From Ruania rhizosphaerae (GTDB lineage: Bacteria > Actinomycetota > Actinomycetes > Actinomycetales > Beutenbergiaceae), in contig NZ_VSMB01000009.1 of NCBI RefSeq assembly GCF_009805705.1, positions 124,001 to 188,000 of the forward strand: 64,000 nucleotides of DNA, in the 5' to 3' direction. Below, one piece after another: positions 8,432-15,946 of the stretch. Each line of letters starts with the position of its first letter. Within the stretch, counting starts at the first letter, position 1. Below the pieces are notes generated by a model. The model searched no databases. It had not been told where the DNA came from and saw only the letters and a program-made list of their open reading frames with translations. The position numbers and the translations under genes were made by a program.

Positions 8432-9484
8432 TCATTCCCTTTCTGGTGGTGATGATCCGTTGGCGATGCGCTTGCTCGAGGCGAGTGCTCCCGGATCGAG
8501 CTCCCCTTGACGCTCCTCGACGAGCGCGAAGGCCACGCTCTCGGTGGTGATGAGCACATCCAGATAGCCGCCAGCGAGTGCCCCGCGGATCGCCTGCAGC
8601 TTGTCCTTGCCGCCCGCGGCCCCGATGACCATGTCGATCGACCGGAGGTCTTCGAGGTCGATGCCGATCCGGCTCTCATACGCCTCCAGCGGCACCGTGG
8701 TGCCATCGGCGTCGTAGAAGATGCTCAAGATGTCGCCGACGATTCCCAGGTCGGCGTACTCGCGCAGCTGGACCTCGTCGGCGTATCCGAACTGCGTCAA
8801 TGTGGGCGTGCCGACCACGGCGCCGATCCCGACCAGCGCGATATCGGCGTTGCGTGCCTTTCCGAGCACATCACCGACCCCGGGTTCGTGCCGGAGGGCT
8901 TCAGCGACGGCGGGGGAGGAGGTGAGTAGCGGTGTGGGGATCACGAAGTTGGTGATCTTGGAGCCGTTGGTGTTCTTGACGTTGCGCAACGTCGCGACGT
9001 ACGCGTCGACCCCGCCGGTCAGGGTGACCGTCTGCACGTCCTTCAGCGGCTCTGACGGGAGGAACTCGCAGGTGAGGTGAACTGTTTCGCCCCATCCCAT
9101 CCCGAGCACCGTTCCCGGCTGGAGGCGGTTCGCGAGGTACTGAGCTGCCGCCTGAGCGATCCGTGTGTTCGAGGCTGCTTGCGTCTCCACGACCTCGGGC
9201 AGGTCGGGTACGACGACGACGTCCTTGAGGTCGTAGAGGTCGACCAGTTCCCGTCCGACATGGAACGCAGGCAGGTAGGGGGAGTTGATGGTGAACGTGA
9301 CGATGCCTTCGCGGCGGGCACGGTCGAGCAGGCGCCCGGCGGATGCTCGCGAGATGCCGAAGACCTTCGCGATCTCGTCCTGAGTCATCTCGTCCACGTA
9401 GTAGTGCCATGCGGCACGGACGAGAACGTCGGTCTCGCTCCTGTCGGCGGAAGCCATGTCCTGGTGTCGTTTCCTATCTCTCAT
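8432..9484 (-). CDS. lsrR-like: SorC/DeoR-type sugar-binding transcriptional regulator (LsrR-like)
   Basis: 350-aa regulator. An N-terminal helix-turn-helix (MTQDEIAKVFGISRASAGRL, residues about 33-52) is followed by the SorC effector domain with TVLGMGWGETV, LTGGVD and IGAAGGKDKLQAIRGALAGG. Family members are tetrameric repressors relieved by a phosphorylated sugar, as LsrR by phospho-AI-2 and SorC, CggR and EryD by their sugar phosphates. It heads the minus-strand operon and probably controls both convergent operons. The ATG at 9457 (MASADRSE) is an alternative start with an AGGAAA further upstream. The palindrome at 9536-9551, about 50 bp upstream, is a candidate autoregulatory operator. 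Confidence 0.87.
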   Translation of the reverse strand: MRDRKRHQDMASADRSETDVLVRAAWHYYVDEMTQDEIAKVFGISRASAGRLLDRARREGIVTFTINSPYLPAFHVGRELVDLYDLKDVVVVPDLPEVVETQAASNTRIAQAAAQYLANRLQPGTVLGMGWGETVHLTCEFLPSEPLKDVQTVTLTGGVDAYVATLRNVKNTNGSKITNFVIPTPLLTSSPAVAEALRHEPGVGDVLGKARNADIALVGIGAVVGTPTLTQFGYADEVQLREYADLGIVGDILSIFYDADGTTVPLEAYESRIGIDLEDLRSIDMVIGAAGGKDKLQAIRGALAGGYLDVLITTESVAFALVEERQGELDPGALASSKRIANGSSPPERE

Positions 9485-9535
9485 AGCACGTCAGTCTGCA
9501 GGCTTCGGCGGTTTGCGTGGGCCTCCAACCCCTAT

Positions 9536-9551
9536 GTGAGCCGATGCTCAC
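9536..9551. promoter_or_regulatory. Candidate SorC-type operator (perfect inverted repeat)
   Basis: GTGAGC-CGAT-GCTCAC is a perfect 6-bp inverted repeat with a 4-nt spacer. A further GCTCACA half-site at 9565-9571 would pair with TGTGAGC at 9535-9541 in an alternative spacing. It sits in the 186-bp gap between the divergent SorC-type regulator and the alcohol dehydrogenase, where an autoregulatory site would be expected. Assignment to this regulator is by position only. Confidence 0.45.
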
Positions 9552-9670
9552 GTGCGTTGCATTCGCTCACACTAGAGGTGTGCGTGAGGGGCGTCAAGCA
9601 GTTGAGGGGTGATTTCCTGCACGGGGTCCGCCGCGTCTGTGTTGCCTCGACGCGCCACTAGGCTGGCGCG

Positions 9671-10699
9671 ATGACCGCCGCGACGATGCGCGCCAGCCTG
9701 CTGCTGGCACCTGAAGACCTGCAGATCCGTGACGTGCCGCGGCCCGAGCCACGGCCCGGGGACGTCCTCGTGCAGATCGAGCAGGTGGGCCTGTGTGGCT
9801 CCGATGTGCACTTCTTCCAGCATGGTCGGGTGGGGTCACTGGTCGTCACCGACCCCCTGATCCTCGGCCACGAGGCCGCCGGGGTGATCAGCGCCGTCGG
9901 GCCGGGCGTGGCGACCGGGCGCCTGGGGGAGCGGGTGGCGATCGAGCCGCAACGACACTGCCGGGAGTGCTCGTTCTGCCTGGACGGGCGGTACAACCTG
10001 TGCGAAGAGATGGAGTTTGCCTCCGCTCCGCCGGTGCACGGTGCGTTCGCCGAGTACATGGCCGTGCCGGCGATGTTCGCTCACCCGATCCCGGAGGCGA
10101 TGACGTTCGAGCAGGCTGCCTTGGCCGAGCCGCTGTCAGTCGGGCTGGCGGCGGTCCGCAAGGTACCGGTCACCGAGAATCGTGTCCTGGTCGCCGGGGG
10201 AGGGCCGATCGGCGTCTTGACGGCGGCTGTCGCCCGAGCGCACGGTGCACGCGAGGTGGTGCTCACCGACCCGATCCCAGCCAGACGGGAACTGGCGATG
10301 AAGCTCGGGGCGAGCTACGCCGTCGGGCCGGATGAACTCCCCGACCACGTGGGGCGGGGCTTCGAGGTGTTCATCGACACCTCCGGTGCGCCGCCGGCGA
10401 TCGACGCCGGACTGCACGCGCTGCGGCCGGGAGCCGATGCCGTGCTGCTGGGCATGGGGCACGACCGGATCGACCTGGACCTGTTCCGCGTGCAGTCCTA
10501 CGAACTGCACCTTCATGGGCTCTTCCGTTACACCCGCACCTGGCCCAGCGCGATCGACCTCATCGCGCGCGGAGTGGTGGACGTACAGCCGCTGATATCC
10601 GACCGCACCGGTCTGGCCGGGCTACCCGAGGCGATGCGCCGCAACGGCGACCCCGACGTGATGAAGATCCTGGTGAACCCCCGGCGTCACGACGCGTAG
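9671..10699 (+). CDS. Zinc-dependent medium-chain alcohol dehydrogenase (sorbitol/iditol dehydrogenase-like)
   Basis: 342-aa MDR protein. The catalytic zinc site is Cys42 (GLCGSD) with His67-Glu68 (GHE), and the structural zinc site is Cys97, Cys100, Cys103 and Cys111. A Rossmann motif (VAGGGPIG) lies near residue 175. The pattern is that of polyol dehydrogenases oxidising a sugar alcohol to a ketose with NAD+. There is no Shine-Dalgarno: TAGGCT at 9659-9664 stands 6 nt before the ATG, suggesting a leaderless transcript. The 3' end overlaps the convergent SRPBCC gene by 13 bp. A decayed paralogue of this gene is present at 52804-53194. Confidence 0.9.
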   Translation: MTAATMRASLLLAPEDLQIRDVPRPEPRPGDVLVQIEQVGLCGSDVHFFQHGRVGSLVVTDPLILGHEAAGVISAVGPGVATGRLGERVAIEPQRHCRECSFCLDGRYNLCEEMEFASAPPVHGAFAEYMAVPAMFAHPIPEAMTFEQAALAEPLSVGLAAVRKVPVTENRVLVAGGGPIGVLTAAVARAHGAREVVLTDPIPARRELAMKLGASYAVGPDELPDHVGRGFEVFIDTSGAPPAIDAGLHALRPGADAVLLGMGHDRIDLDLFRVQSYELHLHGLFRYTRTWPSAIDLIARGVVDVQPLISDRTGLAGLPEAMRRNGDPDVMKILVNPRRHDA

Positions 10700-11196
10700 T
10701 AGGCGGCTACCTGCTCCAGATTTGCCCAGGCACTCTCTACTGGCTCAGGGCTGCCGTCCGCCGCGAGCGTCAGTGCGTCGAGCATCACGTGCCAGCCGAC
10801 GGCGAACTCCGCCGCGGGCTCGGGCAGTACCTCGCGATGGGTGAGGGTCAGCAGTGTTCCTCCGTCGGCGGGCACGAGCGCCCACACAACCTCCGACTCC
10901 GGGACTCCCTCCCAGACCCAGCCGTGAATCAGGCACCCGGCTCCATCGGCAGCGGGAGGCTCGACCGTGGTCACCGTTCCGGTGGCGCTGCCTTCCTCCC
11001 CGAAGTCATAGCGGACGGCGGAGCCCACCTCTGGTTCGATCCGGCACCCGGGTAGCCACTGCTGCAGCAGGTCGGGCTCGGTGAGCCAGGCCCAGACCCG
11101 ATCCGGGCGGTGCGGAAGGTGGCGTTCGAAGCGGATGCGGAACGTGCCGTCCTCGCCGATGCCGAGAGTGCCGCGTGCGCTGTCGTTGCTTGTCAT
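10687..11196 (-). CDS. SRPBCC (AHSA1-like) domain protein
   Basis: 169-aa START/Bet v1-like helix-grip protein of the activator-of-Hsp90-homologue family. The N-terminal part reads FERHLPHRPDRVWAWLTEPDLLQQWLPG, and the segment GTLLTLTHREVL is typical of the second half. These proteins bind small hydrophobic ligands; the physiological role here is unknown. The frame is open upstream, but AAGGAG precedes the ATG at 11196 and homology starts there. The start overlaps the stop of the ArsR-type regulator by 4 bp (ATGA), the common ArsR-SRPBCC gene pair of actinobacteria, which implies co-regulation. Confidence 0.87.
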   Translation of the reverse strand: MTSNDSARGTLGIGEDGTFRIRFERHLPHRPDRVWAWLTEPDLLQQWLPGCRIEPEVGSAVRYDFGEEGSATGTVTTVEPPAADGAGCLIHGWVWEGVPESEVVWALVPADGGTLLTLTHREVLPEPAAEFAVGWHVMLDALTLAADGSPEPVESAWANLEQVAAYYAS

Positions 11197-11504
11197 CGTT
11201 CTCCTTCGCCTGAATCCATCGCCTCCGAGAGCCGGTCGAGCGCGGATGCCCATCGCACCCGCTGGGACTCGAGCCAGTCCTCGACCTCGGCTAGGGACTC
11301 CGTACGCAGGCTGTACCTGCGCTCGCGCCCTGCCGCCCGGACGTGCAGTACGCCCGCATCCACCAGCACGCCCAAGTGCTGGGAGATCGCTGGGCGCGAT
11401 ATCGAGAAGTGCGAGGCGATCTGCCCCGCGGTGCTCTCCCCGTCGCCGAGCAGTTCGACGATCGCTCGCCGGTGTGGTGCCCCCAGTGCCTCGAAGACGT
11501 CCAT
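11193..11504 (-). CDS. ArsR-family winged-helix transcriptional regulator
   Basis: 103 aa from the preferred ATG at 11504. The sequence starts MDVFEALGAPHRRAIVELL and carries the winged-helix recognition region FSISRPAISQHLGVLVDAGV followed by RERRYSL, as in the metal-independent ArsR regulators partnered with SRPBCC proteins. A longer frame reaches GTG/ATG-like starts up to 11540, but that extension runs through the 16-bp palindrome at 11513-11528, which is more likely the operator. No metal-binding CxC motif is visible. It is coupled to the downstream SRPBCC gene by a 4-bp overlap. Confidence 0.87.
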   Translation of the reverse strand: MDVFEALGAPHRRAIVELLGDGESTAGQIASHFSISRPAISQHLGVLVDAGVLHVRAAGRERRYSLRTESLAEVEDWLESQRVRWASALDRLSEAMDSGEGER

Positions 11505-11512
11505 GACTGTAT

Positions 11513-11528
11513 GTAAGCAATTGCTTAC
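11513..11528. promoter_or_regulatory. Perfect 16-bp palindrome, candidate ArsR-family operator
   Basis: GTAAGCAATTGCTTAC is a perfect palindrome centred between 11520 and 11521, ending 9 bp before the preferred ATG of the ArsR-type gene. It is conspicuously AT-rich against its surroundings. The position fits an autoregulatory operator covering the promoter or 5' UTR of the ArsR-SRPBCC operon. Confidence 0.65.
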
Positions 11529-11563
11529 GCGTTGTGTCAACGGGTCGCGGCCCGCGAGTGGTC

Positions 11564-11968
11564 CTATCGAGGTGCGCGCCCGAGGATCTGCATACCCGCC
11601 CGCTGAGCGGCGCGGCGGTCGAAGGTCATCGTCGCATCACATCCGTTCTCGGCCCCGACCTGGGCGATCACAGCGTCGGCCAGGTCTGCACCAGCGCGCA
11701 CCGGCGAGAGGGCCTTGCGCACGGTGTCCGCAGCCTCGACCATCAGTTCCTCTGAGCTGAGCAGCGCTTCGACGAACGCCACGCGGCGAGCCGCTGGGAA
11801 GGTGTACGCGGAGCTGAGGACCCACCATGTCTCCATCAGGACGATCAGGGAGATGAAGCCCCTGCGCTCCGACGTCAGGCGATCGACCAGTTCGTCGGCC
11901 AGCGCAGTCTGGGACTCGTCGTCCCGGACGACGTAGCGCACCAGAACGTTGGTATCGATACCGATCAT
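11564..11968 (-). CDS. vapC: PIN-domain ribonuclease toxin, VapC family
   Basis: 134-aa PIN-domain protein. The acidic metal-binding residues are all visible: Asp5 in GIDTNVLVRY, Glu46 in VLMETWWVL, Asp95/Asp98 in ADLADAV and Asp117 in TFD. VapC toxins cleave RNA, often tRNA or rRNA, when freed from their antitoxin. The start overlaps the stop of the AbrB-type antitoxin gene by 4 bp (ATGA at 11965-11968), the canonical vapBC arrangement. The complete catalytic set argues for an active toxin. Confidence 0.92.
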   Translation of the reverse strand: MIGIDTNVLVRYVVRDDESQTALADELVDRLTSERRGFISLIVLMETWWVLSSAYTFPAARRVAFVEALLSSEELMVEAADTVRKALSPVRAGADLADAVIAQVGAENGCDATMTFDRRAAQRAGMQILGRAPR

Positions 11969-12216
11969 GGAGTGCCGGCCGATTGTGAGGCGGATCTCGC
12001 GATAGCAGCGTCCATCTCCTCCAGGGTCACGACCCGCTTCGGCTGCCCGAAGAAGCCCTTGAGAGAGCGGACGGGTCGGGTTGCCGGGACGATCTCGTAG
12101 TTGCCGTCGGGTAGCTCGATGAACTCCACGCGATCGCCGGCGGCGAGGTGGAGTGAAGCCCGGACGGATGCGGGGATGGTGATCTGACCTTTGGACGTCA
12201 CGGTTGCGCTCGGCAT
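11965..12216 (-). CDS. vapB: AbrB/MazE/SpoVT-domain antitoxin, VapB family
   Basis: 83 aa with an N-terminal swapped-hairpin AbrB domain: TVTSKGQITIPASVRASLHLAAGDRVEF at residues about 5-33. The C-terminal part (SLKGFFGQP...LEEMDAAIA) is the segment that would wrap around and inhibit the toxin. It binds its own promoter in known systems. An AAGGTGAG lies just upstream of the ATG. It is translationally coupled to the PIN-domain toxin by a 4-bp overlap. Confidence 0.92.
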   Translation of the reverse strand: MPSATVTSKGQITIPASVRASLHLAAGDRVEFIELPDGNYEIVPATRPVRSLKGFFGQPKRVVTLEEMDAAIARSASQSAGTP

Positions 12217-12289
12217 GGACTCACCTTACCTGGGTTGGCTATTCCTGTGCAGTGGTAAGGCGTCACACTCATGGTGGATTGCCTGTCCG

Positions 12290-12313
12290 CTGACCGCCGC
12301 AGGCGGCGATCAG
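12290..12313 (-). terminator. GC-rich stem-loop at the end of the CNNM/CorC operon
   Basis: CTGA-C-CGCCG pairs with CGGCG-A-TCAG around a 4-nt loop, overlapping the stop codon of the downstream hemolysin-family gene. No U-tract follows, which is common in high-GC actinobacteria. The function as a terminator is inferred from position. Confidence 0.4.
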
Positions 12314-13341
12314 GCAGGTGCGGGAGCCGACTCCGTACCGCCGGGGAGTACCCGATGAAGGATGTCGGTGATGGTGACCACGCCCGCGAAGCGGTCGCCC
12401 TCCATCACCACTGCCAACTGCTCGCTCGTGCTGCGCATCCGCGCCAGCGCCTCGTGTACCGGGGTTGTAGTGGCCAGGGTGAGTGGTTCCCGGGCCAACT
12501 CGGCTGCGGGCCTGTCCTGAGGATCGAGCAGCGTGTCCCGCACGTGCACCACCCGGGGCGTGCCCGCGTCTCCATCGTAGACGAGGACCCGCAGGTGCCC
12601 GGTACGCACCGAGGCCTCGCGCACGTCCGCCACGGTCGCCTCGGGTGGGACGGCCGTGGGGATTGCGCCGGGCTTGAGGAGTGCCTGCACCTCCAGCGAC
12701 TCCAGTTCGATCGCACGGGAGATCTGGCTGCGGAAGGATGGCTCGATAGCTCCCACATCCGCCGAATGCTCGACCAGGTGGCGGATCGTGGCGGCGTCCT
12801 GCCCGCCGACTGCGGCCTGGTTCACCGGTGTCACACCCGCCGCCGAGACGAGGCGGTTGGCGATCGCGTTGATCCACATCAGCAGCGGGCGGAACACCCA
12901 CACGAAGGCCCGGGTCGGGAGGGCGATCGCCGTGGCGGAACCTTCCGGGTGCGCGATGGCCCAGGACTTCGGTGCCATCTCTCCCACCACGAGGTGCAGG
13001 AAGGTCACGACCAGCAGTGACAACGCGAAGGCGACCGTATCCGCCGTCCAGGTCGGCATACCCCACGCCTCGAACAGCGGGGTCATCCAGTGGTGGACTG
13101 CGGGTTTGGTGACGGCACCCAAGGCGAACGTGCAGGCGGTGATCCCCAGCTGGGCACCGGCGAGCATGACGGTCAGCTCGTTCACCGACCGGAGCGCCGC
13201 TCGCGCCGAACGGCTCGTGACCGCGGCCTCTTCCAGCCGGTGGCGGCGTGCACCCAGCAGTGAGAACTCGACGATCACGAACAGCGCGCTGAAGGCGATG
13301 ATCGCGATCGTGACCAGGGCAACGATGAGGGGATTCTCCAT
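12310..13341 (-). CDS. Hemolysin/CNNM (CorC-like) family transport protein, CBS domains
   Basis: 343-aa membrane protein. An N-terminal DUF21/CNNM transmembrane domain (residues about 1-180) includes the ion-site-like segments MLAGAQLGIT and VVGEMAPKSWAIAHPE. A C-terminal tandem CBS region (about 200-335) contains LRVLVYDG and FAGVVTITDIL. CNNM/CorC proteins handle magnesium or other divalent cations, coupled in some members to sodium. There is no C-terminal CorC_HlyC domain, unlike its upstream partner, so this is the shorter member of the pair. ATG and the upstream stop overlap by 1 bp (TGATG), so the two are translated as a coupled pair and may form a heteromer. Confidence 0.9.
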   Translation of the reverse strand: MENPLIVALVTIAIIAFSALFVIVEFSLLGARRHRLEEAAVTSRSARAALRSVNELTVMLAGAQLGITACTFALGAVTKPAVHHWMTPLFEAWGMPTWTADTVAFALSLLVVTFLHLVVGEMAPKSWAIAHPEGSATAIALPTRAFVWVFRPLLMWINAIANRLVSAAGVTPVNQAAVGGQDAATIRHLVEHSADVGAIEPSFRSQISRAIELESLEVQALLKPGAIPTAVPPEATVADVREASVRTGHLRVLVYDGDAGTPRVVHVRDTLLDPQDRPAAELAREPLTLATTTPVHEALARMRSTSEQLAVVMEGDRFAGVVTITDILHRVLPGGTESAPAPA

Positions 13342-14714
13342 CAGGACCCGGCCTCCTCGACCTCGGAACGATCATGAAGGTGCAGCTGCAGACGCACCGT
13401 CGACGGCACGTGTCGTTCGATCTCGAGCACCTGCGCCGTCAACGCGTGCTGGTCCGGTTCGTCGTCGGCCAGGTCGGCCGGGTCGATTGGAAGCACGACC
13501 TCCACGGACTCACCTGGTTCCAGCAGCTGGCCGTGCACGTCCAGCAGCAGTCCGGCGATCGTCTCGTAGTCGCCGCGTGGCAGGTCGTGGCCGATGGTGC
13601 GCTCGACCTCGTCGATGTGCACGTCACCGTCGAGCACCCAGCAGTCCTCGGACTCGATGCGGATCGTGGCCGGCTGCTCGTGATCGTGCTCATCGGTGAC
13701 CTCGCCGATGAGCTCCTCGGCCATGTCCTCCACGGTGAGGATGCCGGTGAATCCCCCGTACTCGTCGATCACGCACGCCAGCTCGTTCTTGGATCGGGTG
13801 AGTTCCGTGAGCGCGTCGGGCAGCATCATCGCGGTGGGGATCACCACGGGTTCGCGCATGAGGTTGGTGACCGGCGACTCGTCGGGCAGATCGGTGGCGA
13901 GCAGGTCGCTGAGCTGGACGACGCCGACCGCCTGGTCGCGATCGTCGACGACCGGGTAGCGGGTGTGGGCTTCGGCCATGCGCTCGCGCAGTTCGGCGAG
14001 CGTCAGATGGGCGGGCACGGCGGCGACCCGCGAGCGGGGGATCATGGCGTGTTCGACGTCCTGGTCGGGGAAGTCGAGAATCCGGTCGAGCAGGATCGAC
14101 AGCTCCTCCGGCAGGTGACCGCTCTCGCGGGAGTCGGCCACGATGTGCTCCAGGTCGTTCGGGGTGGCCGAGGAGTCGACATCGTGCACCGGCTCGATCC
14201 GGAACAGCCGCAGCAGGCCGTTCGCGGCATGGTCGAAGACGGTGATCAGCCACCCGAAGACGGCCAGGTAGATCGTCGTGGACCGCGCCAGCGCGAGCGC
14301 GAGCGGTTCCGCGTTGGCGATCGCGAGGTTCTTCGGGAACAGCTCACCGAAGATCATCTGCACCACGGTGGAGATCGCCAACGCGCCGATGGTGCCGATG
14401 GAGATCCCGACGGCGGCCGGTACCCCGACCCCGCCCAGCAGCTCACCCAGGGCGGTGCCCACCAACGGCTCGGCCACGTAGCCGATGAGCAGGCCGGTGA
14501 CCGTGATGCCCAACTGCGCACCGGAGAGCATGAACGACGTGCGCCGGGTGATGGTCAGTGCCCGGCCCGCGGCTGCGTCCCCGGCCTCGGCGCGTGCCCC
14601 GAGCCGGGAACGGTCCACCGACATGTAGGCGAACTCCTGAGCCACGAAGTAGCCGTTCGCAGCGATGATCGCCAGGATCACCAGGATCCCCAGCAGGAGC
14701 GTCAGGACGGTCAT
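13341..14714 (-). CDS. Hemolysin/CNNM (CorC-like) family transport protein with CBS and CorC_HlyC domains
   Basis: 457 aa from the ATG at 14714, where the membrane segment MTVLTLLLGILVILAIIAANG begins; the open frame extends to 14837 but without homology. Layout: DUF21/CNNM transmembrane domain (about 1-200, with MLSGAQLGITVTGLLIGYVAEP and IFGELFPKNLAI), two CBS domains (about 210-340, including VVDDRDQAVGVVQL and VIDEYGGFTGILTVEDM), and a CorC_HlyC domain (about 350-430). It is likely a divalent-cation transporter or a regulator of one at the cytoplasmic membrane. It overlaps the second CNNM gene by 1 bp. Confidence 0.9.
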   Translation of the reverse strand: MTVLTLLLGILVILAIIAANGYFVAQEFAYMSVDRSRLGARAEAGDAAAGRALTITRRTSFMLSGAQLGITVTGLLIGYVAEPLVGTALGELLGGVGVPAAVGISIGTIGALAISTVVQMIFGELFPKNLAIANAEPLALALARSTTIYLAVFGWLITVFDHAANGLLRLFRIEPVHDVDSSATPNDLEHIVADSRESGHLPEELSILLDRILDFPDQDVEHAMIPRSRVAAVPAHLTLAELRERMAEAHTRYPVVDDRDQAVGVVQLSDLLATDLPDESPVTNLMREPVVIPTAMMLPDALTELTRSKNELACVIDEYGGFTGILTVEDMAEELIGEVTDEHDHEQPATIRIESEDCWVLDGDVHIDEVERTIGHDLPRGDYETIAGLLLDVHGQLLEPGESVEVVLPIDPADLADDEPDQHALTAQVLEIERHVPSTVRLQLHLHDRSEVEEAGS

Positions 14715-14983
14715 GAATCCGCCCCGATCATGGACGGGGCAGTCAGGGTCGGTATGTGACAGGGGTCGGCCGGATCGGCCGAGGGACTGTCGTACTCCAT
14801 CGGAGGTGGGGCCTTTCGTGGGTCGTGGAGAAACCATCTTGCGTGATGGCGGCCTCGTTCGTCCAGCACGTACCTCCGGCTACGCTCGTGGCGTGCGCGA
14901 CGGCCAGCGTCAGCATGCCCGTGCCCTCGAGCAGATCGAACATGGCAGGTATTGCACAGGCCGGTCCCTCTACCGTCTCGCCC

Positions 14984-15439
14984 ATGATGATCGAACCGCA
15001 ACAGGTCCACTCAGAACCCTTCACCGTGCTGGGCCCGTCCATTCGTACGGACGGAGCCTCCTCAGCCCGGGACATCCCGGCGTTGTGGGCCTCCGTCATG
15101 GCCGACGACACTCTCGCACGCATCCCTGGGCGCCGCAGCGGTGACATCTACGCCGTCTACACGCACCTGGAGCACGCGGCGCGCAGCCGGGACGGCTGGT
15201 TCACCTTCCTCATCGGGGTGGCCGTCGATCCCTCGACGGCCATCGACGACGGCTTCACGGTGGTCTCTGTGCCTGCGTCGCCGCGGGTGCAGTTCCCGGT
15301 GCCCGACGGCGACCCCTCACGCGTTCTGGAGGCGTGGGAGCAGGCATGGGCGCACGACGATACGCTCAAGACGTTCATCTGTGAGTACGAGCACTACGGT
15401 GCCGACGGTTCGGTATCGGTGAATCTCGGTGTGCGGTGA
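14984..15439 (+). CDS. GyrI-like / effector-binding domain protein
   Basis: 151 aa from ATG at 14984 (or 14987). The opening FTVLGPSIRTD, the central GDIYAVYTHLE and GWFTFLIGVAV, and the C-terminal TLKTFICEYEHYG match the integron-cassette/AraC effector-binding (GyrI-like) family, which binds small molecules. A longer in-frame extension exists to 14756 but lacks homology. TTGCAC and TACCGT (14971-14976) lie at promoter spacing, with TACCGT 7 nt before the ATG and no Shine-Dalgarno, so the gene is probably leaderless. It begins a small cluster with a DUF1801 protein and an AraC regulator carrying a similar effector domain. Confidence 0.75.
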   Translation: MMIEPQQVHSEPFTVLGPSIRTDGASSARDIPALWASVMADDTLARIPGRRSGDIYAVYTHLEHAARSRDGWFTFLIGVAVDPSTAIDDGFTVVSVPASPRVQFPVPDGDPSRVLEAWEQAWAHDDTLKTFICEYEHYGADGSVSVNLGVR

Positions 15440-15451
15440 TCGGAGGACAGC

Positions 15452-15916
15452 ATGCCTGCTGATGGTGGCGCGAAGGGCCGTCCGGACATCCGTGGCAAGG
15501 AGGCTCATCATCTCGCGCACGAGGTGGCCGCGGCCTTCGACGCTGTGACCGATCCAGTGCGTGAGGTTCTGCTCGCCGTCCGCGAGGCTGTGTTCGCGAC
15601 CGCTGCGGAACTCCCGGAGACCGGTGGTGTTCGCGAGTACCTGGCCTGGGGGCAACCCGCCTACCGTCCCCGCCGAGACGGGGTTGGCGTGGCCGTCCGG
15701 CTCGGGGAACAGGCGGGTAGGCCGGCGATGTTCGTGCACTGCCGGACAACGCTGATCAGTGACTTCCGTTCGATGGCCGGGTATCTGGAGTTCGAGGGGC
15801 GGCGGGCCGTGCTGTTCGATCCGGTGAGACCATTGCCGCTCACCGAGCTTGCCGCCATGATCGAACGAGCCCTCACGTATCACCATCGGCAGGCGGCGGT
15901 GAGTTGGCCCACGTAG
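15452..15916 (+). CDS. DUF1801 domain-containing protein
   Basis: 154-aa protein with the YdhG-like pattern: VREYLAWGQPAYRP, MFVHCRTTLISDFRS and GRRAVLFDPVRPLPLTELAAMIERAL. Function is unknown; the family often neighbours regulators or GyrI-like proteins, as here. CGGAGGAC provides a strong Shine-Dalgarno before the ATG, and it follows the GyrI-like gene by 12 bp, so the two are probably co-transcribed. No catalytic motif is recognisable. Confidence 0.8.
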   Translation: MPADGGAKGRPDIRGKEAHHLAHEVAAAFDAVTDPVREVLLAVREAVFATAAELPETGGVREYLAWGQPAYRPRRDGVGVAVRLGEQAGRPAMFVHCRTTLISDFRSMAGYLEFEGRRAVLFDPVRPLPLTELAAMIERALTYHHRQAAVSWPT

Positions 15917-15946
15917 AACACGGGAAGGCACCGATAGGCGACAGCG

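Noticed and set aside
1-9484. Claim of genuine AI-2 quorum-signal degradation
   Set aside because: Only three of the Lsr functions have homologues here, with no transporter or LsrG in view; family similarity does not establish AI-2 as the substrate.
13374-14759. 461-codon plus-strand frame across the CNNM gene
   Set aside because: The minus strand encodes a clear CNNM/CBS protein there; the plus frame is a mirror effect of codon bias.
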